NCBI GenBank assembly: GCA_017998495.1
Contig: JAGOCY010000092.1
Location: 1 to 6,144 of the forward strand
Origin: Corallincola sp.
GTDB taxonomy: Bacteria; Pseudomonadota; Gammaproteobacteria; Enterobacterales; Neiellaceae
Direction of reading: 5' to 3'
DNA length: 6,144 bases
The first letter of the stretch is position 1. Every line of letters begins with the position of its first letter. A program made the translations under genes and the position numbers. Under the pieces are notes generated by a model, which saw only the letters and a program-made list of their open reading frames with translations, had not been told where the DNA came from and made no database searches. Below, piece after piece: positions 1-5,160 of this stretch.

Positions 1-191
1 TCCTCAATCTGGCGCTGTTCTTTGGTTATCACGTGCTCTGGCCGCAAGGCTTCGAGGGGACTTTCGACTGGCCTTCGGCGCTAATTGCCCTGGCGGCAGC
101 GGTGGCCTTGTTTCGCTTCAAACGCGGTGTCATCCAAGTGCTGATGGCCTGTGCGTTGGCCGGGCTGGTGGTACACCTGCTGCAAAATTGA
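1..191 (+). CDS. chrA: Chromate transporter ChrA, C-terminal fragment (5' end outside window)
   Basis: Reading from base 3, about 62 codons run to a TGA at 189-191. ChrA proteins (CHR family) are inner-membrane transporters that expel chromate from the cytoplasm. The visible part begins LNLALFFGYHVLWP, continues through FDWPSALIALAAAVALFRFK and ends in a hydrophobic helix, ACALAGLVVHLLQN. I recognise the HVLWP...G...DWPSALI...LFRFK pattern as typical of the last two membrane segments of long-chain ChrA. Only the tail is visible, so the two-repeat architecture and the N-terminal motifs cannot be checked. A rhodanese gene starts 10 nt downstream on the same strand, which fits a chr operon. The family call is fairly firm. 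Substrate specificity is inferred from the family. Confidence 0.85.
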   Translation, partial: LNLALFFGYHVLWPQGFEGTFDWPSALIALAAAVALFRFKRGVIQVLMACALAGLVVHLLQN

Positions 192-201
192 GAGGTAGAA
201 G

Positions 202-528
202 ATGAGCAGAATCTCGATATGCGAACTGGCGGAATGGCAGGTAGCAGATCGGACGTTCACTTTGCTGGATGTGCGCCGTACGAGCGTCCGGCTTGCCGAT
301 GCCCAAGAAATCGCCGGCGCACACTGGCGTGATCCTGAGAATGTCTTCACTTGGAAAGATCAGGTTACACGGGACAGGCCAGTGATTGTCTATTGCGCCA
401 AAGGGCATGAAATCAGCCAGGGCATCGCCGCCACACTGGAGGCCATGGGCCTGGATGCGCGCTACTTGATCGATGGCTTTGCTGGCTGGCACGGCGCTGG
501 CCGGCCCACCCGTAGCATATCCAGGTAG
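202..528 (+). CDS. Single-domain rhodanese (sulfurtransferase), ChrE-like, linked to chrA
   Basis: This is a 108-aa stand-alone rhodanese domain, probably cytoplasmic because no signal peptide or membrane segment is seen. The order of motifs is typical: LLDVR at 21-25 (the conserved Asp-x-Arg near the active site), IVYCAKGHE at 62-70 with Cys65 as the persulfide-forming catalytic residue, and LIDGFAGWHGAG near the C-terminus (89-100), matching the family's final GxxxW loop. The active-site loop CAKGHE resembles that of rhodaneses found in chromate clusters; ChrE of Cupriavidus metallidurans is such a protein. Its exact role there is not settled, with a link to thiol or chromium-glutathione handling having been proposed. 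The ATG at 202 follows an AGAGG-type ribosome site at 191-195, and the gene starts 10 nt after the chrA stop, so the two are likely co-transcribed. I leave the symbol blank because many unrelated rhodaneses look alike. Confidence 0.88.
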   Translation: MSRISICELAEWQVADRTFTLLDVRRTSVRLADAQEIAGAHWRDPENVFTWKDQVTRDRPVIVYCAKGHEISQGIAATLEAMGLDARYLIDGFAGWHGAGRPTRSISR

Positions 529-564
529 TGGGCCTCCGCCGATATGACGCGATAGTCACTGGCA

Positions 565-1281
565 CTAGCCGAGCGAGCGGATCAGGTGCAGTGCCGCCAG
601 ATGGCCAGGGTAGAACCAATAGCCCCAGCGCTTAACCGGCTGGATCCTGAAATGGCCGGGGCGGCGCAACAGCCATAGCCCTAGGAGAGGGGCGACGAAC
701 GCTGTAGTCACAATCAGCAAGGTAAAGGTCTGCAACTCCCACTCCGCGAGCCAGCGGTTGCGGCTGTTGGCCAGTGCGCACAGTGCTGCGGGCAAGAGCC
801 ACGCAAAACCAGGGCGCATGATGGCCAGGAGCAATGCTGCCGGCAGCAGTGCGCCGAAAACGCCGTACATCAGGCGCTCTTGCATCAGCACCGCGACAGT
901 CACGCCGGCCAGAGTCAGGATCAAACCGTCGCGACCACGGTGATGTGCTCCCCAGGCGATAAGCAGGCCCAACAGCAGCGAAGGCATTACATTAAGCGTG
1001 CTGCTGTCGCTGGAAAGCAGGCGATAGGGCAACTCCGAGATCACTGCAAACGCCGCCATCCAGCCCAGGTAGCGAACGTTGTCATCGGTGTACAGTTCAC
1101 CGGTTCGCGAGCGCGCGACATTGGCGGCGATCCCCAGACAGAACAGTGGAAAGGCTAAGCGCCCGACGATGAACAACCATTCGGTGTCAGGCCAGACGTA
1201 GCGCAGGTGATCCAGCAGCATGGTCAGCATCGCCAGCCACTTGATCAGATCCAGGTTGGTGTCGCGCGTATGCAGGCTCAC
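565..1281 (-). CDS. TraX-family integral membrane protein
   Basis: This multi-pass membrane protein opens with LDLIKWLAMLTMLLDHL, the hallmark of the TraX family. F-plasmid TraX N-acetylates the first residue of pilin; chromosomal and accessory homologues generally lack a known substrate. About six to eight hydrophobic stretches fill the protein, and it ends with HLAALHLIRSLG, also usual for the family. Start choice: the frame opens at a GTG at 1290, but a GTG at 1281 overlaps the upstream TGA as GTGA (4-nt overlap) with GGGTGG a few bases upstream. I therefore prefer 1281 (238 aa); starting at 1290 gives 241 aa. No conjugation genes are visible nearby, so a pilin-related job is unsupported. 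Its place as last gene of an rcn-type operon suggests co-expression with metal efflux, perhaps as an acyltransferase acting on some envelope component; that is inference. Confidence 0.82.
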   Translation of the reverse strand: MSLHTRDTNLDLIKWLAMLTMLLDHLRYVWPDTEWLFIVGRLAFPLFCLGIAANVARSRTGELYTDDNVRYLGWMAAFAVISELPYRLLSSDSSTLNVMPSLLLGLLIAWGAHHRGRDGLILTLAGVTVAVLMQERLMYGVFGALLPAALLLAIMRPGFAWLLPAALCALANSRNRWLAEWELQTFTLLIVTTAFVAPLLGLWLLRRPGHFRIQPVKRWGYWFYPGHLAALHLIRSLG

Positions 1282-1718
1282 CCGAACCACCCAAGCGTCA
1301 GCGCAGCCAGCAGCAGATTGCGCGCGGCCTTGGCCAGCGTCACGATCAACAGGAAGCTCCAGAAGGGTTCGCGCATAACACCGGCTACCACGGTAAGCGG
1401 ATCACCAATGATCGGCACCCAGCTGAGCAGCAGTGACCAGCGACCGAAGCGGTGATAAGCCTGCTGGGTCTTTTCCAGTTTGCCTTCGCTGACGGGAAAC
1501 CAGCGTTTGTGCCGGTAGTGCTCGATAGAGCGACCCAGCAGCCAGTTCAGCACCGAGCCCAGCACATTACCCGTGGTGGCCACCGCCAGCAGCGCCCAGG
1601 CAGCATAGCGGTCAGTCAGCAGCAACCCAACCAGTACCGCCTCCGACTGCATAGGCAACAGCGTGGCGGCACCGAAGGCGGCGAGGAACAGGCCGAAATA
1701 ACCGGGTAACTCCCACAT
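1278..1718 (-). CDS. YqaA-like small DedA/VTT-type membrane protein
   Basis: This 146-aa membrane protein resembles the YqaA branch of the DedA/SNARE-associated (VTT) superfamily, which includes lipid-scramblase-like and transporter-like inner-membrane proteins; YqaA itself has no firmly established substrate. Supporting motifs are GYFGLFLAAFGAATLLPMQSE (6-26, with the conserved Glu26 in the re-entrant region), TTGNVLGSVLNWLLGR (48-63), FGRWSLLLSWVPIIGDP (91-107) and VVAGVMR (110-116). The PxxGDPLxxxAG pattern is characteristic of YqaA proteins. The ATG at 1718 lies 3 nt after the exporter's stop, and the TraX-like frame overlaps its end, so it sits inside a translationally coupled operon. 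Its role next to a nickel/cobalt exporter is unknown. It could help maintain proton motive force or membrane composition, or it could be a passenger. Confidence 0.85.
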   Translation of the reverse strand: MWELPGYFGLFLAAFGAATLLPMQSEAVLVGLLLTDRYAAWALLAVATTGNVLGSVLNWLLGRSIEHYRHKRWFPVSEGKLEKTQQAYHRFGRWSLLLSWVPIIGDPLTVVAGVMREPFWSFLLIVTLAKAARNLLLAALTLGWFG

Positions 1719-1721
1719 TGG

Positions 1722-2855
1722 CTAGGCGTTCAGGCCGACCCAGCCGTGGAAGCCGACGTAAATCCCCACGCCGACGATCAGCACGCTGGATAGGTAAGGG
1801 GCGCGCCGCGCTACAGCACCCAGCCAGGGCCAACGATTGGATGCCTGGCGTGCGCCGATAGCAGCGGCAGCACCAACGGTAACCAGGGTGATGGCCAGAC
1901 CGATGCTGAAACACAGCACTAGAACGGCACCCAGGGCGACTTCTTTCACTTGCAGGCAGAGCAGCAGCACGGTGATCGCTGCCGGGCAGGGAATCAGTCC
2001 GCCCGTCAAACCGAACAGGATGATCTGGCCGGTGGTGACATTGCGGTTGCTGAAGCGCTTGCGGATGTCGTTGGCATGCGCCCGTTCATGGGCATCCTGG
2101 TAGCCCTCCAGCGACAGTTCCAGTCCCTCCAACTCGGAATGATCATGCTCATGACCGTGGCTGTGCTCGCGGAACTCCAGGTCATAGTCGTGGGAGTGAC
2201 CGGCATGGCCGAGGCTCAGACGCGCAGTGAACTCATGGGGCTCGGGAATCTCGTCCACTGACTCCAGGTAGCCACCCCGGTCGACGAAGCGAAACTGCTG
2301 TGCCAGGCCATCGGGGCGAGTCGTCAGCAAGCTTACTTCAGCAGCCGGCCAGGCATGACCACTCAAAGTTTTCAGACGCCAGCGCGGTGGGACGCCCTCT
2401 TCGAAGATCGACAGCTCGATACGCCCGTGCCCGGTGTCGATGCGCTGCGTTTCATCGTGGTGGTGATGGTCGTGTTGATGCTCATCACCCTCCTCGAAAC
2501 GCCACATCTGCTCGCCACGCCAGGTGCGCCAGAGCATCCACAGGGCGATGGTGATAATGATGGCGGCGGACGCGAGCTGGAAATACGGCTCGGTAGTTTC
2601 GGCATCCAAATTCTGCCCTAGGTACATGCCGCCCATGGCCACCAGCCAGACTACGGCGGTGTGCGAAAGCGTTGCGGCCAGTCCCAGCAGAATGGCCTGC
2701 TTCACCGTGCCACGAATGGCCACGATAAACGCCGCCATCATGGTCTTCGAATGCCCAGGCTCCAGGCCGTGCAAGGCACCCAGCAGGATGGCGCTGGGGA
2801 AGTACAGCCAGGCCTGCGAGGCCCCCTGTTGCAGCAGTTCGGCGAAACTCGACAT
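1722..2855 (-). CDS. rcnA: RcnA-type nickel/cobalt efflux permease with large His-rich insert
   Basis: This inner-membrane exporter of the NicO/RcnA family, known in E. coli to expel Ni(II) and Co(II), is 377 aa here. Signature residues are LHGLEPGHSKTMMAAF (28-43), SHTAVVWL (64-71) and GLTGGLIPCPAAITVLLL (282-299). Predicted membrane helices fall at roughly 18-43, 55-80, 92-110, 275-300, 305-335 and 353-373. E. coli RcnA is about 274 aa with a His-rich loop. Here the corresponding region (~115-265) is much longer: a first His cluster (126-133), a probably beta-rich segment (~143-228), then a second cluster (217-239, including HAGHSHDYD and HSHGHEHDH). The start ATG lies 9 nt after the sensor gene's stop and has only a weak AGG signal overlapping that stop, so translation probably depends on coupling. 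Induction by metal through the adjacent sensor is inferred from position and operator. Confidence 0.92.
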   Translation of the reverse strand: MSSFAELLQQGASQAWLYFPSAILLGALHGLEPGHSKTMMAAFIVAIRGTVKQAILLGLAATLSHTAVVWLVAMGGMYLGQNLDAETTEPYFQLASAAIIITIALWMLWRTWRGEQMWRFEEGDEHQHDHHHHDETQRIDTGHGRIELSIFEEGVPPRWRLKTLSGHAWPAAEVSLLTTRPDGLAQQFRFVDRGGYLESVDEIPEPHEFTARLSLGHAGHSHDYDLEFREHSHGHEHDHSELEGLELSLEGYQDAHERAHANDIRKRFSNRNVTTGQIILFGLTGGLIPCPAAITVLLLCLQVKEVALGAVLVLCFSIGLAITLVTVGAAAAIGARQASNRWPWLGAVARRAPYLSSVLIVGVGIYVGFHGWVGLNA

Positions 2856-2864
2856 GGGAGGGGC

Positions 2865-3152
2865 CTAGAGGTACTTGGTGATTTGCTTGAAGTCTTCGAG
2901 TGATGCGCGCTCGCCTATCGCAAGTGCTTCGACCGTATGTTCCAGGCAGTGGTCGATATGGTCTTGGATAAGCACACGCTTGGCCTGGCAGACGGCTTTT
3001 TCCACGGCATGCAGCTGCTGAGCGATGTCGACGCAGGCCCGGCTGTCTTCAATCATGGTGACGATGCTGCGCAGGTGGCCCTCCGCACGCTTCAACCTTT
3101 TGATGATGTCGCCATGACTTTGGTGCTGGTGGCCGTGTTCGTGATCGCTCAT
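2865..3152 (-). CDS. CsoR/RcnR-family metal-sensing repressor, InrS-like ligand set
   Basis: This 95-aa all-helical DNA-binding protein of the CsoR/RcnR (DUF156) family has a core running DIIKRLKRAEGHLRSIVTMI (15-34), Cys40, AQQLHAVEKAV, and IQDHIDHCLEH (62-72). Family members are tetramers that bind G/C-tract operators when metal-free and release them on binding metal. Aligning on the conserved Cys, the four key positions are His8, Cys40, His65 and Cys69 (spacings 32, 25, 4). That matches the His-Cys-His-Cys set of the Synechocystis nickel sensor InrS; E. coli RcnR has His-Cys-His-His, and CsoR lacks the N-terminal His. The His-rich N-terminus (six His in residues 4-13) adds possible ligands. 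The ATG at 3152 is chosen because a longer in-frame reading up to 3392 would run through the operator and lacks family similarity. It lies directly upstream of the exporter, so Ni/Co is the likely signal. Confidence 0.9.
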   Translation of the reverse strand: MSDHEHGHQHQSHGDIIKRLKRAEGHLRSIVTMIEDSRACVDIAQQLHAVEKAVCQAKRVLIQDHIDHCLEHTVEALAIGERASLEDFKQITKYL

Positions 3153-3187
3153 GCCTTGAGTCTCGTGCGTCGATGAATTACGCTCGC

Positions 3188-3217
3188 ATGCTATCCCCCT
3201 GGGGGGGATATGGTCAA
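3188..3217 (-). promoter_or_regulatory. Putative sigma-70 promoter of the sensor/exporter operon
   Basis: On the - strand, TTGACC (3217-3212; five of six to the -35 consensus) is followed 18 nt later by TAGCAT (3193-3188; four of six to the -10 consensus). The palindromic operator occupies almost all of the spacer, so repressor binding would block polymerase directly. The transcript would start near 3180 and leave a short leader before the ATG at 3152. A + strand promoter for the divergent genes is less clear: TATGGT at 3209-3214 is a possible -10 but lacks a good -35. Confidence 0.5.
3192..3210. promoter_or_regulatory. Putative CsoR/RcnR-type operator (C-tract/G-tract palindrome)
   Basis: The sequence TATCCCCCTGGGGGGGATA has perfect 8-bp arms, TATCCCCC (3192-3199) and GGGGGATA (3203-3210), around a 3-nt centre. 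Operators of CsoR/RcnR-family repressors typically contain G/C tracts flanked by A/T. The site lies 40 bp upstream of the sensor ATG and 60 bp upstream of the divergent + strand gene at 3271, so one site could control both directions. The assignment rests on sequence and position only. Confidence 0.75.
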
Positions 3218-3270
3218 ACCGACCAGCCCTCCAGAAAAGCCACCCGCTTAGGCATCGAAAGAACCACAAC

Positions 3271-3630
3271 ATGCTCAGCAATCCCATCAGCACCAAGGTG
3301 ATTTTTGCCCTTGCTCTCGCCATCTTGATGGCCTGGGCCGGGCATACCTCTGCGCTGTTTATGGGGTCGAGCCAGCCTGCCTTGGGTGGCAATGACGGTG
3401 CTCATTCGCATGCGCATGGTGACGAGACGCTGGCCTGTGCTGCGTACGGGGATCACTGCCACTCGCCACTGACCGCCGACCATCTGCATGAAACACCCCA
3501 TCTGACCACGCTGCTGAACATCAGCACGCTGCCCGAACGTGCGCAGCCGATAGAAGCCCCTCGTTACTCCATTCCTCCAAGCCCGATCTTCCTGATCGAG
3601 CGGCCACCACGCGCCACATTCGTGCTCTGA
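3271..3630 (+). CDS. Small His-rich exported protein of unknown function
   Basis: I do not recognise a named family for this 119-aa protein. It has a short N-terminus with one Lys (residue 9), a hydrophobic stretch (10-30) and a possible signal-peptidase site near HTSA-LF (28/29), so it is probably exported or N-terminally anchored. After that comes a His-rich region: GAHSHAHGDE (43-52), then DHCHS (61-65) and DHLHETPH (70-77), with nine His in all and two Cys (56, 63). The C-terminus is Pro-rich (IPPSPIFLIERPPR, 101-114). The composition suggests a periplasmic metal binder or chaperone. An overlapping frame on the opposite strand is less plausible because this one has signal and His-cluster structure and the correct orientation toward the next genes. 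The ribosome site is weak (GAAAGAA at 3257-3263). It is the first gene after the shared operator, which suggests metal-responsive expression. Confidence 0.72.
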   Translation: MLSNPISTKVIFALALAILMAWAGHTSALFMGSSQPALGGNDGAHSHAHGDETLACAAYGDHCHSPLTADHLHETPHLTTLLNISTLPERAQPIEAPRYSIPPSPIFLIERPPRATFVL

Positions 3631-3634
3631 CACA

Positions 3635-3649
3635 GGCCGCTGTGCGGCC
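3635..3649 (+). other. Short GC-rich hairpin between the His-rich gene and the HupE-like gene
   Basis: GGCCGC (3635-3640), loop TGT, then GCGGCC (3644-3649) form a perfect 6-bp stem starting 5 nt after the stop codon. A loose T-containing stretch (CCTTTAATTT) follows after several bases. It may slow transcription or mark an mRNA processing point, lowering expression of the downstream genes, but it is too weak to call a terminator with confidence. Confidence 0.35.
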
Positions 3650-3677
3650 CAAGACCCCTTTAATTTAGGACTCAACC

Positions 3678-4415
3678 ATGCATTCGCTATCTATGGGCGC
3701 AATGGACGCATCTGTCGTGCGCCCGAATCGCTCGTTACTACTGTTGCTGCTGTTCACGGCACTGCTGTTTCTCGGCATGCCTGACGCACTGGCCCACGCT
3801 GTCGCCGAGGGCGACAAGGGCTTTATCCAGGAAAGCTCCGGGGTGATGGTGCTGCCGTTCATCTACATGGGCGCCAAGCACATGATCACCGGTTACGACC
3901 ACCTGCTGTTCCTGTTCGGGGTGATCTTCTTCCTCTACCGCCTGAAAGACGTGGGCCTCTACGTCACCCTGTTCGCCGTGGGCCACACCGTGACGCTGCT
4001 ATTGGGCGTACTGGCGGAAATCAACATCAGCTCCTATGTGATCGACGCCATCATCGGTTTCTCGGTGGTGTACAAGGCGCTGGATAACCTCGGCGCGTTC
4101 CAGCGCTGGTTCGGTTATCAGCCCGATACCAAGGCAGCCACGCTGATCTTCGGCCTGCTGCATGGCTTTGGTCTGGCGACCAAGATTCAGGAATACGAGA
4201 TCTCGGCTGACGGCCTGATCGCCAACCTGATCGCCTTCAACGTCGGCGTCGAAATTGGTCAGCTCCTGGCCCTGAGCGCCATCCTGATTGTCATGGGCTA
4301 CTGGCGACGCACCGCCAGCTTCTGGCGCCATGCCTACACCGCCAACGTCGCCATGATGAGCGCCGGTTTCCTCTTGATGGGTTACCAGCTCACCGGCCTG
4401 ATCGTCTCTCAGTAA
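3678..4415 (+). CDS. HupE/UreJ-family membrane protein (putative metal permease)
   Basis: This 245-aa polytopic inner-membrane protein of the HupE/UreJ family has members proposed to move nickel (with hydrogenase or urease) or other metals; I see no hydrogenase or urease gene here. Residues 1-39 look like a cleavable signal peptide ending in DALA, giving a mature protein that starts with His40 (HAVAEGD), a feature common in the family. Key motifs are GAKHMITGYDHLLFLFGV (65-82), VGHTVTLLLG (101-110), DAIIGFSVVYKALDN (123-137), LHGFGLA (161-167) and FNVGVEIGQL (187-196). About six further membrane segments follow the signal. His68, Asp74, His75, His103, His162 and Glu192 are candidate metal ligands in or near the membrane. 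The ATG at 3678 has AGGA at 3667-3670; later in-frame ATGs would shorten the signal. Import rather than export is the usual proposal for the family, which is odd beside an exporter. Confidence 0.88.
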   Translation: MHSLSMGAMDASVVRPNRSLLLLLLFTALLFLGMPDALAHAVAEGDKGFIQESSGVMVLPFIYMGAKHMITGYDHLLFLFGVIFFLYRLKDVGLYVTLFAVGHTVTLLLGVLAEINISSYVIDAIIGFSVVYKALDNLGAFQRWFGYQPDTKAATLIFGLLHGFGLATKIQEYEISADGLIANLIAFNVGVEIGQLLALSAILIVMGYWRRTASFWRHAYTANVAMMSAGFLLMGYQLTGLIVSQ

Positions 4416-4427
4416 GGAATTCTCAGC

Positions 4428-5090
4428 ATGTTCAATACCAAGCTTCCAACTCAAAGCGAATTGCCGACTAGCCGCCAACTGCTGCGCTCCACTGTGATCG
4501 CCGTGGGTGTTGCCGCAGCCTTACTGGTCACCGTGGTAATGCCTTCCGAGTACGCCATCGACCCGACGGGCGTTGGTCGCGTACTCGGCCTGACCCAGAT
4601 GGGCGAAATGAAGATAACCCTGGCCGAAGAAGCGGTAGCGGATGCAGCGGTTCAGCCAGCTGCGTCTCCAGTCGCTCAAGCTCCCGCGCCTGTTCAGCCG
4701 GTAGTTCAAGAGCCTGTTGCAGCAGCACCTGTGGCCGAACCCGTAGTTGAGCCTGAGCCAGCCCTGAAGTCGGATGAAGTGACTGTCACGTTGAAGCCGG
4801 GCGAGGCCAGTGAAATCAAGCTGGAGATGCTGGACAAGGCCACTGTCAGTTACGAGTGGACGACCAATGGTATTCCGGTCAACCACGACACCCACGGCGA
4901 ACCCTACAACGGCCCCAAGGGCTACTACCACAGCTACAGCAAGGGTAAGCAGATCAAGGGCGACAAGGGGGAGTTCACCGCCATCTTTGACGGCACCCAC
5001 GGCTGGTTCTGGCGCAACCGCAGCAACCAGGACGTGACCATCACGCTGAAGACCAAGGGCGAGTACCTGAGCGTCAAACGAGTTATTTAA
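4428..5090 (+). CDS. Single-pass membrane-anchored protein with Pro/Ala/Val stalk and periplasmic domain
   Basis: This 220-aa protein has a cytoplasmic N-terminus (1-20), one membrane helix (about 21-38), a short linker, a low-complexity stalk rich in Ala, Pro, Val, Gln and Glu (about 70-112), and a C-terminal domain (113-220) with alternating polar and hydrophobic residues that suggests a beta-sandwich. Notable segments in that domain are YEWTTNGIPVNHDTHGEP (142-159), YYHSYSKG (166-173) and FDGTHGWFWRN (187-197), which provide His153, His156, His168 and His191 and several aromatics. I know proteins of this layout only as 'transmembrane anchor protein' encoded beside HupE/UreJ-like genes; the function is not established. 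The stalk geometry recalls TonB-like periplasm-spanning linkers, but I see no TonB C-terminal signature. The start is firm: AAGGA (4414-4418) overlaps the HupE stop codon TAA and the ATG follows 9 nt later, so the pair is probably translationally coupled and may form a complex. Confidence 0.85.
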   Translation: MFNTKLPTQSELPTSRQLLRSTVIAVGVAAALLVTVVMPSEYAIDPTGVGRVLGLTQMGEMKITLAEEAVADAAVQPAASPVAQAPAPVQPVVQEPVAAAPVAEPVVEPEPALKSDEVTVTLKPGEASEIKLEMLDKATVSYEWTTNGIPVNHDTHGEPYNGPKGYYHSYSKGKQIKGDKGEFTAIFDGTHGWFWRNRSNQDVTITLKTKGEYLSVKRVI

Positions 5091-5098
5091 GGCAAAGC

Positions 5099-5127
5099 GC
5101 CCCAGCGTCATCAGGCGCTGGGGCTTC
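5099..5127 (+). terminator. Hairpin after the anchored-protein gene (weak terminator or attenuator)
   Basis: GCCCCAGCG (5099-5107) pairs perfectly with CGCTGGGGC (5116-5124) around an 8-nt loop, 8 nt after the stop codon. The strong 9-bp GC-rich stem is followed only by TTCTACAT, a poor T-run. It is probably a leaky terminator or 3'-end stabiliser, allowing some read-through into the small lipoprotein gene 37 nt further on. Confidence 0.6.
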
Positions 5128-5160
5128 TACATACCTGATCGAAATTGAAAGGAATACACA

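Noticed and set aside
526..565. Terminator between the convergent rhodanese and TraX-like genes
   Set aside because: Only a 4-bp TAGT/ACTA pairing is seen and there is no T-run, so no terminator can be supported.
2120..2500. CAT/CAC-rich stretches as possible tandem DNA repeats
   Set aside because: They are His codons of the exporter loop with irregular spacing, not a DNA-level repeat or CRISPR.
1837..2868. Several + strand frames antisense to the exporter gene
   Set aside because: They mirror the exporter and its His codons and have no plausible product or ribosome sites.
3153..3392. Longer N-terminal extension of the sensor frame up to 3392
   Set aside because: It would translate through the operator and promoter, has no family resemblance before the MSDHEHGH start, and would give a 175-aa protein in a family of about 90-100 aa.
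3214..3675. 153-aa open frame on the - strand opposite the His-rich gene
   Set aside because: Its sequence shows no domain, signal or membrane pattern, while the + strand frame has an export signal, His clusters and the right orientation for the following genes.
3999..4478. 159-aa open frame on the - strand opposite the HupE-like gene
   Set aside because: It lies antisense to a well-conserved membrane protein and reads as low-information charged residues.
4521..5111. 196-aa open frame on the - strand opposite the stalked-protein gene
   Set aside because: It is a shadow frame produced by GC-rich codons; no ribosome site or recognisable domain, and the + strand product has coherent anchor, stalk and domain structure.
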